Shown here in pieces: positions 17,939 through 25,102 of a stretch of 57,629 nt of DNA. The notes under the pieces were generated by a model. That model was given only the letters and a program-made list of their open reading frames with translations, was not told where the DNA came from and made no database searches. Origin of the DNA: Acidobacterium sp049965615 (lineage in GTDB: Bacteria; Acidobacteriota; Terriglobia; Terriglobales; Acidobacteriaceae); the NCBI GenBank assembly GCA_049965615.1, contig JBMFWD010000020.1, positions 1 to 57,629 of the forward strand, in the 5' to 3' direction. Position 1 is the stretch's first letter, and each line of letters opens with the position of its first letter. A program made the position numbers and the translations under genes.

Positions 17939-18041
17939 GGGGAGTTTCGGGAGAAACTTTTGAGTGCAATTTCGGCCGAGGCATTGTCGGGATTCCCTTC
18001 GGCTTTGCTCAGGGCAAGGCTTTCGCTTCGCTCTGAATGAC
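17939..18041 (+). repeat. REP-like dispersed repeat, copy 1
   Basis: Begins with the small hairpin AGTTTC-GGGA-GAAACT and ends with CTTCGCTCTGAATGAC (18026-18041). A related unit occupies 30242-30320 with the same order of blocks. The terminal core alone recurs at 18136-18151 and, slightly altered, at 36796-36811. Confidence 0.65.
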
Positions 18042-18195
18042 ACGTTCGGCTTTTTGGGCCCGGCGTACGTTTCTGCCGGGGTTTGGTGGTTGGAACTGTA
18101 AATCCCCCTCGGCTATGCTCGGGAAAGCTCCGGGGCTTCGCTCTGAATGACAGCTTTCCGGGGTACCGGCGTTTTCGGTCCCGCACACGGCAACG

Positions 18196-18492
18196 ATTCG
18201 CCCATGGAGAACCCCCGGCTGTGCCGAGGAGGCAGCAGAAGTTTGACAATTCCGGGAATGAGCGCAGGCTCTTTCAGGCGGGCAATTTGCATAAGAGCCT
18301 GTTGAAGAACTCATTGCGCCAGCTTTTTGGGGGGCTAAAGCTCCAGTTTTTTGCTGCACTTACGGCCCGACTAAAGTCGTGCCCTTGTTACAAAGCCCGC
18401 GGCGGGAGACGCAAAAGCGAGCCTGCCGCAATGTGCGTTCAGCCCCTTTGAGGGGCCAATCGCATCAAGCCGCCGGCTTTGCCGGAGGATAG
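18196..18492 (+). repeat. 300-bp multi-hairpin repeat, copy 1
   Basis: Matches 57256-57555 along its whole length; by eye I count roughly 28 differences including two single-base indels. Shared blocks include GAACCCCCGGCT, GTTTGACAATTCCGGGAATG and CGGCCCGACTAAAGTCGTGC. This copy has several damaged stems (for example GGGGCTAAAGCTCC, where the other copy has GGGGCTAAAGCCCC), so it looks like the more decayed one. Confidence 0.85.
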
Positions 18493-18564
18493 TTACTTCT
18501 CAAAAATTAAAGATGTTGCATCTGGACCTTGCATCCGGCCGCCCGGCGCTGGGATTTTCGAGGC

Positions 18565-18594
18565 AAAAAAGAGGGGAGCCTTGCGGCTCCCCTG
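18565..18594 (-). terminator. Terminator of the VirB10-like gene
   Basis: On the minus strand the stem AGGGGAGCC-GCAA-GGCTCCCCT is followed by CTTTTTTG. It lies 27 bases after the stop codon. Confidence 0.88.
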
Positions 18595-18621
18595 TGAGTC
18601 GGATTTCCCGATGTGTTCGGT

Positions 18622-19674
18622 TTACTCGCGGGTGGGTGTTAGTTCCATGGGCTGGGTGAGGCTGAAGACGACTTCAGCGTTGCGGGGGAGGGTGAGCGAG
18701 CTGGGCGGCTGGATGAGCATGTGCGCACTGACGGCTCCGGCGCCGACGAGGGTGCCGATGAGTGCTCCTGCGGGGCCGAACTGAGCACCGGCGATGGCTC
18801 CGAGACCGGCTCCGGCGCCGTATTCGGCTGAGTCCTTGGCGAGGTGCATCCTTGGCTGGAAAGCGCCTTCCTGCGTGGTGTTTGCATGCGGTGCGGAGGT
18901 GTATACGGCTTCCGCGTCTACCCGGTAGGCGTTTCCGTCAGGGAGGAGCACGAACTGCGGGGTGAGGCGCAGAGTGGCGCGGGAGATGAGGTGGCGGCCG
19001 GGGTGGACGTCGGTGACGACGCCGCGCAGCTCAGAGCCGGCCGGAATGACGAGCTGTGATCCGCGGTAGACGGGGGAGACGATGGTTGCGCGGAAGGGTG
19101 TGCCCTGCGGCGTTGTGTTGCTGGAAAGCGGCTGGAGCAGGCGGACGGTGATGTTGGTTCCGGGATTGAGCGCGTTGGGGATAAACGGGATGACGCTGAC
19201 GACGTTGAAGCTGGGATCGGAGTTGCGGCTTCCGAGTTGGGCATCCTGTGCCTGGACCTGTTGCACTGCGCGCTGGTCGGGGAGTTGCGTGACGATGCCA
19301 AAGTCGGTGTTGTCATAGTTGTCGGCGGAGTTGCCGGATGCGGTGGTGTGCATCTGTGCCGGCTGGGGGGATGCCTGCTCGCCGTAGTAGGCGGTTGCGG
19401 GTGGTGTGGAATAGGGCTGCTGTGCAGGTTGTTGGGGCTGGGCGGCGAGCGAAGGTTGCGCCGGGAGTGCGGCGGAGGGTTTTGGCTGCGTGGCGGCTGG
19501 GGAAGTGATATCGGGCTCGTTGGCGACGATGGGGGTATCGGGCGGATTGGACACGCCGGAGTACTGATTCTGGGTTTGCTGGGTTGAGCCGGATTGCTGC
19601 GCGAGGGCGGTTGCACCTGTGAGCAGGCTGCCGCTGATGAGAGCGACGGAGGCGAGCTGGAAGAAGTGCTTCAT
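18622..19674 (-). CDS. Secreted protein with VirB10/TrbI-like domain and glycine-rich hairpin
   Basis: A 350-residue exported protein of unknown function. An N-terminal signal peptide ends near TALAQQ. A Pro/Gln-rich linker follows (about residues 28-115). From about residue 160 a beta-rich domain runs with the pattern INVRLL-like text, VYRGSQLVIPAGSELRGVV and RATLRLTPQFVLLPDG, resembling the VirB10/TrbI beta-barrel domain (similarity by eye only). A Gly/Ala-rich segment (GAGAGLGAIAGAQFGPAGAL) near residue 300 could be a membrane or glycine-zipper hairpin. The ATG at 19674 has AAGGAG eight bases upstream; the longer open frame lacks a site. No other secretion-system gene is nearby. Confidence 0.75.
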   Translation of the reverse strand: MKHFFQLASVALISGSLLTGATALAQQSGSTQQTQNQYSGVSNPPDTPIVANEPDITSPAATQPKPSAALPAQPSLAAQPQQPAQQPYSTPPATAYYGEQASPQPAQMHTTASGNSADNYDNTDFGIVTQLPDQRAVQQVQAQDAQLGSRNSDPSFNVVSVIPFIPNALNPGTNITVRLLQPLSSNTTPQGTPFRATIVSPVYRGSQLVIPAGSELRGVVTDVHPGRHLISRATLRLTPQFVLLPDGNAYRVDAEAVYTSAPHANTTQEGAFQPRMHLAKDSAEYGAGAGLGAIAGAQFGPAGALIGTLVGAGAVSAHMLIQPPSSLTLPRNAEVVFSLTQPMELTPTRE

Positions 19675-20101
19675 ACAAAAAACTCCTTGAAGAGCCGGTG
19701 AAGGGGGAATTGGCCCTCCCGGGTGCGTGCTGAAGATTAGACGCATAAAGATGGCCCCGGATTGTGCTGAAAGTGTTGCTTTGTGGCTGCGCACTGGAAC
19801 CTGGCGAGAAAACGGCGCAAGGCCCGATGGGACAAGGTTATTCGAGTTGCGGGCGCGAAGCCAGAGGATGCAAATGGCGCGAACCAGCGCGGTTACCGGA
19901 GCGGTCAAAAAAAAATCTGTGGGCGGGCGCACAGGTGGGAATCGATTGTCTTTGTTAGAATCGGCAAGGAACAAGAGGCAACTTTTAAGCTAAATGGGCG
20001 ATTTTGTTGATGTTATTGGAGGCGTTCACGGGGGAATGATCCCCGTGGACCGACGCCCACGGCTCCAGGACCGTTTACAACACCAGATATTGAGGAATCA
20101 G
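19675..20101. other. Divergent intergenic region with a hairpin in the eno leader
   Basis: No gene seen. Before eno a nested hairpin occurs at 20021-20057: inner arms CACGGGG and CCCCGTG around AATGAT, outer arms GGCGT and ACGCC. It would lie in the 5' leader of eno and could affect mRNA stability or expression (inference). No promoter was clear enough to call. Confidence 0.45.
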
Positions 20102-21394
20102 ATGACTGAGATTGCTGCGATTCATGCGCGCGAGATTCTCGATTCGCGCGGTAACCCCACAGTAGAAGCTGACGTTATTCTTGCTGACGGCACTCTTGGC
20201 CGCGCGGCGGTGCCGAGCGGCGCCTCGACGGGCGAGCACGAAGCGGTGGAGCTTCGCGACGGCGACAAGAGCCACTACCTTGGCAAAGGCGTGCTGCAGG
20301 CGGTAGAGAACATTGAGACCGCGATTGCGCCCGAGATTGAGGGCATGGACGCGGCCAATCAGCGTTTGATTGACGCGACGATGATCGGCCTGGACGGCAC
20401 GGCGAACAAGAGCAAGCTGGGCGCGAACGCGATTCTGGCTGTGTCGATGGCTTGCGCGCGGGCTTCCGCAAACTCGCTGAAGCTGCCGCTGTATCGGTAC
20501 CTGGGCGGGGTGAATGCGTCGATTCTGCCGACGCCGATGATGAACATTCTGAACGGCGGCGCGCATGCAGACAACAACGTGGACTTTCAGGAGTTCATGG
20601 TGATGCCGGTGGGCGCGGAGCGTTTCAGCGATGCGCTGCGGTGGGGCGCGGAGGTGTTCCACACGCTGAAGGGCGTGCTGAAGAAGAAGGGCTATAACAC
20701 GGCGGTGGGCGATGAGGGTGGTTTTGCTCCTTCGCTGAAGTCGAATGTGGAAGCGATTGAAGTGATTCTGGAAGCGATTGAACTGACCGGCTACAAGGCG
20801 GGCGAGGATATTGCGATTGCGCTGGATCCGGCGGCGAGCGAGTTCTTCGACAAGGAGAAGGGCAAGTACGTCTTCAAGAAGTCGGACAAGAGCGAGAAGA
20901 CTCCCGAAGAGATGGCGCAGTACTGGGAGAGCTGGACGAAGCAGTACCCGATTGTGTCGCTGGAAGACGGACTGGCCGAGGATGACTGGACGGGCTGGCG
21001 CTACCTGACGGAACTGATTGGCGCGCACGTGCAACTGGTGGGCGATGATCTTTTTGTGACGAACACGGAGCGACTGCAGCGCGGCATTGAAGAGGGCGTC
21101 GCGAACTCGATCCTGATCAAGGTGAACCAGATTGGCACGATCAGCGAGACGCTGGAAGCGATTGACCTGGGCCGCCGTTACGGTTACACGTCGATTATTT
21201 CTCACCGCAGCGGCGAGACGGAAGACACGTTCATTGCCGACCTGGCGGTAGGCACGGGCGTGGGCCAGATCAAGACAGGTTCGGCCTCGCGCACGGACCG
21301 CATTGCGAAGTACAACCAGTTGCTGCGGATTGAAGAGCAACTGGGGCAAGCGGCGGAGTTTCTTGGCCTTGAGGCTGTGAACTTCGGCGAGTAA
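20102..21394 (+). CDS. eno: Enolase
   Basis: Converts 2-phosphoglycerate to phosphoenolpyruvate in glycolysis and gluconeogenesis, Mg-dependent, cytoplasmic; 430 residues, standard length. Motifs: AREILDSRGNPTVEADV at the N-terminus, MPVGAERFSDALRWGAEVF, KKGYNTAVGDEGGFAPSL, the metal/catalytic stretch SLEDGLAEDDW, VGDDLFVTN, the catalytic Lys in ILIKVNQIGT, and SHRSGETEDTFIADL. The ATG at 20102 has GAGGA upstream; the open frame extends 36 codons further without family similarity. It is followed by a terminator and then gpmI, the preceding step of glycolysis. Confidence 0.97.
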   Translation: MTEIAAIHAREILDSRGNPTVEADVILADGTLGRAAVPSGASTGEHEAVELRDGDKSHYLGKGVLQAVENIETAIAPEIEGMDAANQRLIDATMIGLDGTANKSKLGANAILAVSMACARASANSLKLPLYRYLGGVNASILPTPMMNILNGGAHADNNVDFQEFMVMPVGAERFSDALRWGAEVFHTLKGVLKKKGYNTAVGDEGGFAPSLKSNVEAIEVILEAIELTGYKAGEDIAIALDPAASEFFDKEKGKYVFKKSDKSEKTPEEMAQYWESWTKQYPIVSLEDGLAEDDWTGWRYLTELIGAHVQLVGDDLFVTNTERLQRGIEEGVANSILIKVNQIGTISETLEAIDLGRRYGYTSIISHRSGETEDTFIADLAVGTGVGQIKTGSASRTDRIAKYNQLLRIEEQLGQAAEFLGLEAVNFGE

Positions 21395-21401
21395 GTCAGG
21401 C

Positions 21402-21438
21402 GGGCGGCGAACGGAGATTCGCCGCCCTTTCTTCTTTT
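21402..21438 (+). terminator. Terminator after eno
   Basis: Perfect 10-bp stem GGGCGGCGAA / TTCGCCGCCC with a six-base loop, followed by TTTCTTCTTTT. It lies between eno and gpmI, so the two are likely separate or partially read-through units. Confidence 0.88.
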
Positions 21439-21466
21439 GATTTGAGATTCAATGCAAGGAGTCTGC

Positions 21467-23071
21467 GTGTCTGTTCGAACCAAGCCTGTTGTCCTGACCA
21501 TCCTGGATGGATGGGGTTATCGTGCCGAGACTGAAAACAATGCCATTGCGCTGGCTCGGAAGCCAACATATGACAAGCTGATAGCCGAGTTTCCGAGTAC
21601 GCTGATTCGGGCGGCGGAGCACTTTGTGGGTTTGCCGGACGGGCAGATGGGCAACAGCGAAGTGGGCCACCTGAACCTGGGTGCCGGTCGCGTGGTGATG
21701 ATGGACATTACGCGCATCGACAAGATGATTGCGGATGGGGACTTCTACAACGACGCTCAGATTGTGAAGGCGATCAAGCACGCGCTCGAGAACAATCGGG
21801 CGCTGCATTTGTTTGGACTGGTGTCGGACGGCGGTGTGCACTCGCACCAGAACCATCTGTATGCGCTGCTGAAGGCCGCGAAGATGCACGGGCTGACGAA
21901 GGTGTACGTGCATGCGTTCATGGATGGGCGCGATACGCTGCCGACGAGCGGGGCTGGCTATCTGGAAGCGCTGCAGCAGAAGATGCGCGAGTACCAGGTG
22001 GGACAGATTGCGAGTGTGAGCGGACGCTACTACGCGATGGACCGTGACCGTCGCTGGGAGCGCGAGAAGCTGGCGTTTGATGCGATGGTGAAGGGCCATG
22101 CCGAGGGTGGCTCGACGAATGATCCCGTGGCGAAGGTGCGCGAGTGCTACGGCAAGGAGATGACGGACGAGTTTATTGTGCCATTTGTAGTTACAGATGA
22201 GCAGGGCAAGCCGGTGGCTACGATTCAGGACGGCGATGCGTGCATCATGATTAACTACCGTGCGGACCGCGCGCGGCAGATTACGCGCGTGCTGGCGCGG
22301 AACAGCGGGCTGAGCAAGGAAGAGGGTCGCGACCTGCCGGGGGCGGAAGATCTGGATGCGACAATTCCGCGGAACGAGGTTCCGAAGGGTCTCTACTATC
22401 TGTGCATGACGCAGTACGACAAGCTGTTCACGCTGCCTTCGGTACTGCTGCCGCAGTCGATGGAGAACCTGCTGGCCGATGTGCTGGCGCAGGCGAATCT
22501 GCGGAATCTGCGCGTGGCCGAGACGGAGAAGTATGCGCACGTGACGTACTTCTTTAACGGCGGCGTGGAGAAGCCGTTCCCGGGCGAGGATCGGATCCTG
22601 GTTCCGTCGCAGAAGGTCGCGACGTATGATCTTGCTCCGGAGATGTCTGCGCAGGGGATTGCCGATACGGTGACGAAGGCGGTGAATGACACGGCGTTCG
22701 ATTTGATTGTGGTGAACTTTGCGAATGCTGATATGGTGGGCCACTCGGGCAAACTGGAGCCGACGATCAAGGGCGTGGAGACGGTGGACACGTGCCTGAA
22801 CCAGATTTACCAGGCGGTGAAGCAAAAGGGCGGTGCGATGCTGATTACAGCGGACCACGGGAATGCGGAGATGATGGTCGATCCGGTAACGGGCGGACCG
22901 CATACGGCGCATACGACGAATCCGGTGCCGTTTATTGCGGTTTCTGACCAGGTGAAGCAGCATCACCTGCGCGCGGGCGGATCACTGCAGGATGTTTCGC
23001 CAACGATTCTGCACCTGCTGGGGCTTGCGCCTCCGCCGCAGATGACGGGTAAGGACCTGGAAGAGAAGTAA
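21467..23071 (+). CDS. gpmI: 2,3-bisphosphoglycerate-independent phosphoglycerate mutase
   Basis: Interconverts 3- and 2-phosphoglycerate with a phosphoserine intermediate and two Mn ions; 534 residues, alkaline-phosphatase superfamily. Motifs: VLTILDGWGYR (metal), the nucleophile S64 in QMGNSEVGHLNLGAGR, SDGGVHSHQNHL, MDGRDTLP, NYRADRARQ, ANADMVGHSG and TADHGNAE. I start at GTG 21467 because AAGGAG (21456-21461) is five bases before it. The ATG at 21452 would place that site inside the gene. The next glycolytic enzyme, enolase, is directly upstream. Confidence 0.96.
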   Translation: MSVRTKPVVLTILDGWGYRAETENNAIALARKPTYDKLIAEFPSTLIRAAEHFVGLPDGQMGNSEVGHLNLGAGRVVMMDITRIDKMIADGDFYNDAQIVKAIKHALENNRALHLFGLVSDGGVHSHQNHLYALLKAAKMHGLTKVYVHAFMDGRDTLPTSGAGYLEALQQKMREYQVGQIASVSGRYYAMDRDRRWEREKLAFDAMVKGHAEGGSTNDPVAKVRECYGKEMTDEFIVPFVVTDEQGKPVATIQDGDACIMINYRADRARQITRVLARNSGLSKEEGRDLPGAEDLDATIPRNEVPKGLYYLCMTQYDKLFTLPSVLLPQSMENLLADVLAQANLRNLRVAETEKYAHVTYFFNGGVEKPFPGEDRILVPSQKVATYDLAPEMSAQGIADTVTKAVNDTAFDLIVVNFANADMVGHSGKLEPTIKGVETVDTCLNQIYQAVKQKGGAMLITADHGNAEMMVDPVTGGPHTAHTTNPVPFIAVSDQVKQHHLRAGGSLQDVSPTILHLLGLAPPPQMTGKDLEEK

Positions 23072-23094
23072 GCTGGATTGGAGTTGGAAATGAG

Positions 23095-23127
23095 ACGCCC
23101 TTGCGGCCTGGTCGCAAGGGCGTTTTT
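23095..23127 (+). terminator. Terminator after gpmI
   Basis: Perfect 11-bp stem ACGCCCTTGCG / CGCAAGGGCGT around a seven-base loop, followed by TTTT. It separates gpmI from the convergent Wzi-like gene. Confidence 0.9.
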
Positions 23128-23139
23128 GATTCAGGTTGG

Positions 23140-24909
23140 TTAGAAGATTTTGTTTTTGCGGGGGTACCAGGTGAGGCGGAAGTCGGCGGTGGTGTCGCTC
23201 TGGGTTTGCGGATTGAGAAGTGGGATGAGGTAGTTTTCGTACTGGACCCAGACGTGGACTTCGAGGTTTTTGGCTGGGAGGAGGCGGCGGGTGAGGGAGA
23301 AGGTGAAGTCGTTCTGGGTGGTGCCGCCGTTCTGGAATGAGAGGTCGGTGCTGCGGGGGATGAAGGCGCTGCTGGCCTTGTCGCGGCGGTAGATGAACTG
23401 GGCTTCTTCTTTTGGAGAGAAGTGCCAGGTGAGCCAGGCCTGCCCGCCCTTGTTTTCGCGGCCGATCCAACTGCCGAAGGTGTTGCCCTTGTTGGTGGTG
23501 CCCTGTCTCTGGATGGTTTCGTATTCCATGAACTGGCCGCGCTGGTCGTGATTGCTGACGGGGTCGGTGGAGACGGCTTCGACGCGCATGCTGAGCTTGG
23601 GCAGGCCGGGGAAGTGAGAGAGGTAGATGCCGGGAGCGATGCTGGAGCGGCGTGGTGTGTCCACGGGGCTGACGTCGTCGTGGACGAGTGAGTCGGCGTA
23701 GATCGTGACCCAGTTGCGGAGGAAGGGCAGGCGGTAGTTGAAGTCGAAGCTGGAGAAGCGGGCACCGGGGTCATTGACGGAGTTCTTCTCGGAAGCGGGG
23801 ACATTCTGGAAGCTGAAGAAGCTTTTGAGGAAGGTGTGGAGGGTTACGGGCTCGTGACCGAGGCCGCCCCAGATGATGGTGCGATCGAAGCCCATTTCAA
23901 GATTGCGGGTGGGCTTGAAGCTGAGTTTTTCCATGTGGACCCAGGGCTCATTCGGGTAGGTGTGGCCTTTCAGGCTGCCTACAAAGAACTCATAGCGGAA
24001 GGGGCCGGTGAGCAGGGAGAGGATGGGAATGCGGAAGGGCTGAATGTCGTTGATCTGGAAGGAGTAGATGTTTTCGGCGTTGTTGCTCCAGGACATGACG
24101 GTTCCCTTGTCGGGTCCGAGCCAGTGATCGGTTTTGCCGAGGGAGATTTCGTTGCCCAGGAGATGGAAGGAGAGATTGGCTTCCATGATGCGGAAGTAAT
24201 TGGAGGCCGGGATTTGGCCTGCCGGGAGCCAGTCGTAACGGATATTGGGGTTATAGGGAACGTAGTCGATTTGTTCGGCGAGGTACTGGGCGAGGTTCTG
24301 GGAGTAGCCGGTGGTGCTGGGCGCATGCTGGAATTCGCCGCGGAAGTAGAGGGAGAAGCGTCCGGCGCGGGTGCGGGTGCTGAAGCCGGTGTAGTTGTTG
24401 AATCCTTCGGCGTAGGGGCGGCCGTAGTCATTGATGATGGTCTGGCCGAGGTGGTAGCTGTCGCGCAGGGGAGTGCCGGAGATGCCGCGCACGCTGGTGT
24501 AGACGCTGCCGAGAACGGTGCGGGGATGGAAGAGGGTGGTGGGGTGGGCGAGCGTTGGCTCGATGTTGTTCCAGACGGCATAGTAGATTTCGTAGGCCTG
24601 GGGGTCTTTGTTGGCGTTGAACTGGATTTTGGCGGCGTCCTGTTCGAGTATCCAGGCGATCTGGAGGCGTGTCCAGGGGCGAATGCCCATGAAGGCGGTG
24701 TCAAGGTAGCCCATGGCGTGGAGGCGGTCGAGGGCTGGGTAGATCCAGCTGTCCATGGGGACGTAGGTGGAGCCTTCCGTATTGGTGAGGTAGGGGGACG
24801 GCAGGTCTGAGGATTGCGGGCCTGGGATGGAACGGGCGGATGCGGCGTGGGCGACGGGGAGGACCGCGCAGACGGCGGCGGCGACGAAGATTCGCAGGAA
24901 AGCTCTCAC
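23140..24909 (-). CDS. Outer-membrane protein of the capsule-assembly Wzi family
   Basis: A 589-residue predicted outer-membrane beta-barrel. A signal peptide (ends near PVAHAASA) is followed by VPMDSWIYPALDRLHAMGYL, the lead-in common to Wzi-like proteins. Many amphipathic strands rich in aromatic residues follow (GEFQHAPSTTGYSQ, ISLGKTDHWLGPDKG, FDFNYRLPFLRNWVTIY). In enterobacteria Wzi anchors capsule to the surface. Here no capsule genes are adjacent, so the substrate is unknown. The start is GTG at 24909. It ends in FRLTWYPRKNKIF, close to the C-terminal aromatic of barrel proteins. Confidence 0.8.
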   Translation of the reverse strand: MRAFLRIFVAAAVCAVLPVAHAASARSIPGPQSSDLPSPYLTNTEGSTYVPMDSWIYPALDRLHAMGYLDTAFMGIRPWTRLQIAWILEQDAAKIQFNANKDPQAYEIYYAVWNNIEPTLAHPTTLFHPRTVLGSVYTSVRGISGTPLRDSYHLGQTIINDYGRPYAEGFNNYTGFSTRTRAGRFSLYFRGEFQHAPSTTGYSQNLAQYLAEQIDYVPYNPNIRYDWLPAGQIPASNYFRIMEANLSFHLLGNEISLGKTDHWLGPDKGTVMSWSNNAENIYSFQINDIQPFRIPILSLLTGPFRYEFFVGSLKGHTYPNEPWVHMEKLSFKPTRNLEMGFDRTIIWGGLGHEPVTLHTFLKSFFSFQNVPASEKNSVNDPGARFSSFDFNYRLPFLRNWVTIYADSLVHDDVSPVDTPRRSSIAPGIYLSHFPGLPKLSMRVEAVSTDPVSNHDQRGQFMEYETIQRQGTTNKGNTFGSWIGRENKGGQAWLTWHFSPKEEAQFIYRRDKASSAFIPRSTDLSFQNGGTTQNDFTFSLTRRLLPAKNLEVHVWVQYENYLIPLLNPQTQSDTTADFRLTWYPRKNKIF

Positions 24910-25052
24910 TCAGGCCTCATAAAACACTTGCATAGGGGATTGGTTCCGGCGCGGTGGAGCGTGGCCGGCGTTCTGGGTTGATAACAGGCTATTGGAACGG
25001 ACGTGCCGTGACAATAGCTGGATGGAGATATGGGGAAGTTAGCCGGGGAAAG

Positions 25053-25085
25053 AAATGGCTGGCAGGTTGGGCCTGCCAGCCATTT
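25053..25085 (-). terminator. Terminator of aceE
   Basis: Perfect 14-bp arms AAATGGCTGGCAGG (25053-25066) and CCTGCCAGCCATTT (25072-25085) around a five-base loop. On the minus strand CTTTCC follows. It ends transcription 17 bases past aceE, so E2 and E3 genes are not downstream. Confidence 0.82.
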
Positions 25086-25102
25086 TGGAGCGAGGTTGGA
25101 GA

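Larger units (their letters stand above)
17723..18564. other. Non-coding interval built of dispersed repeats
   Basis: No open frame here has a ribosome site or a recognisable product. The interval holds a REP-like unit (17939-18041), a second shorter copy of its core (18136-18151) and a 297-bp multi-hairpin unit (18196-18492). The remainder (17723-17938 and 18493-18564) shows nothing I can name. Confidence 0.7.

Noticed and set aside
18083..18451. A 122-codon frame across the 300-bp repeat
   Set aside because: The second repeat copy does not preserve the frame, there is no ribosome site, and the sequence is better explained by hairpins.
20021..20057. Terminator before eno
   Set aside because: The hairpin is not followed by a T tract and lies inside the probable leader.
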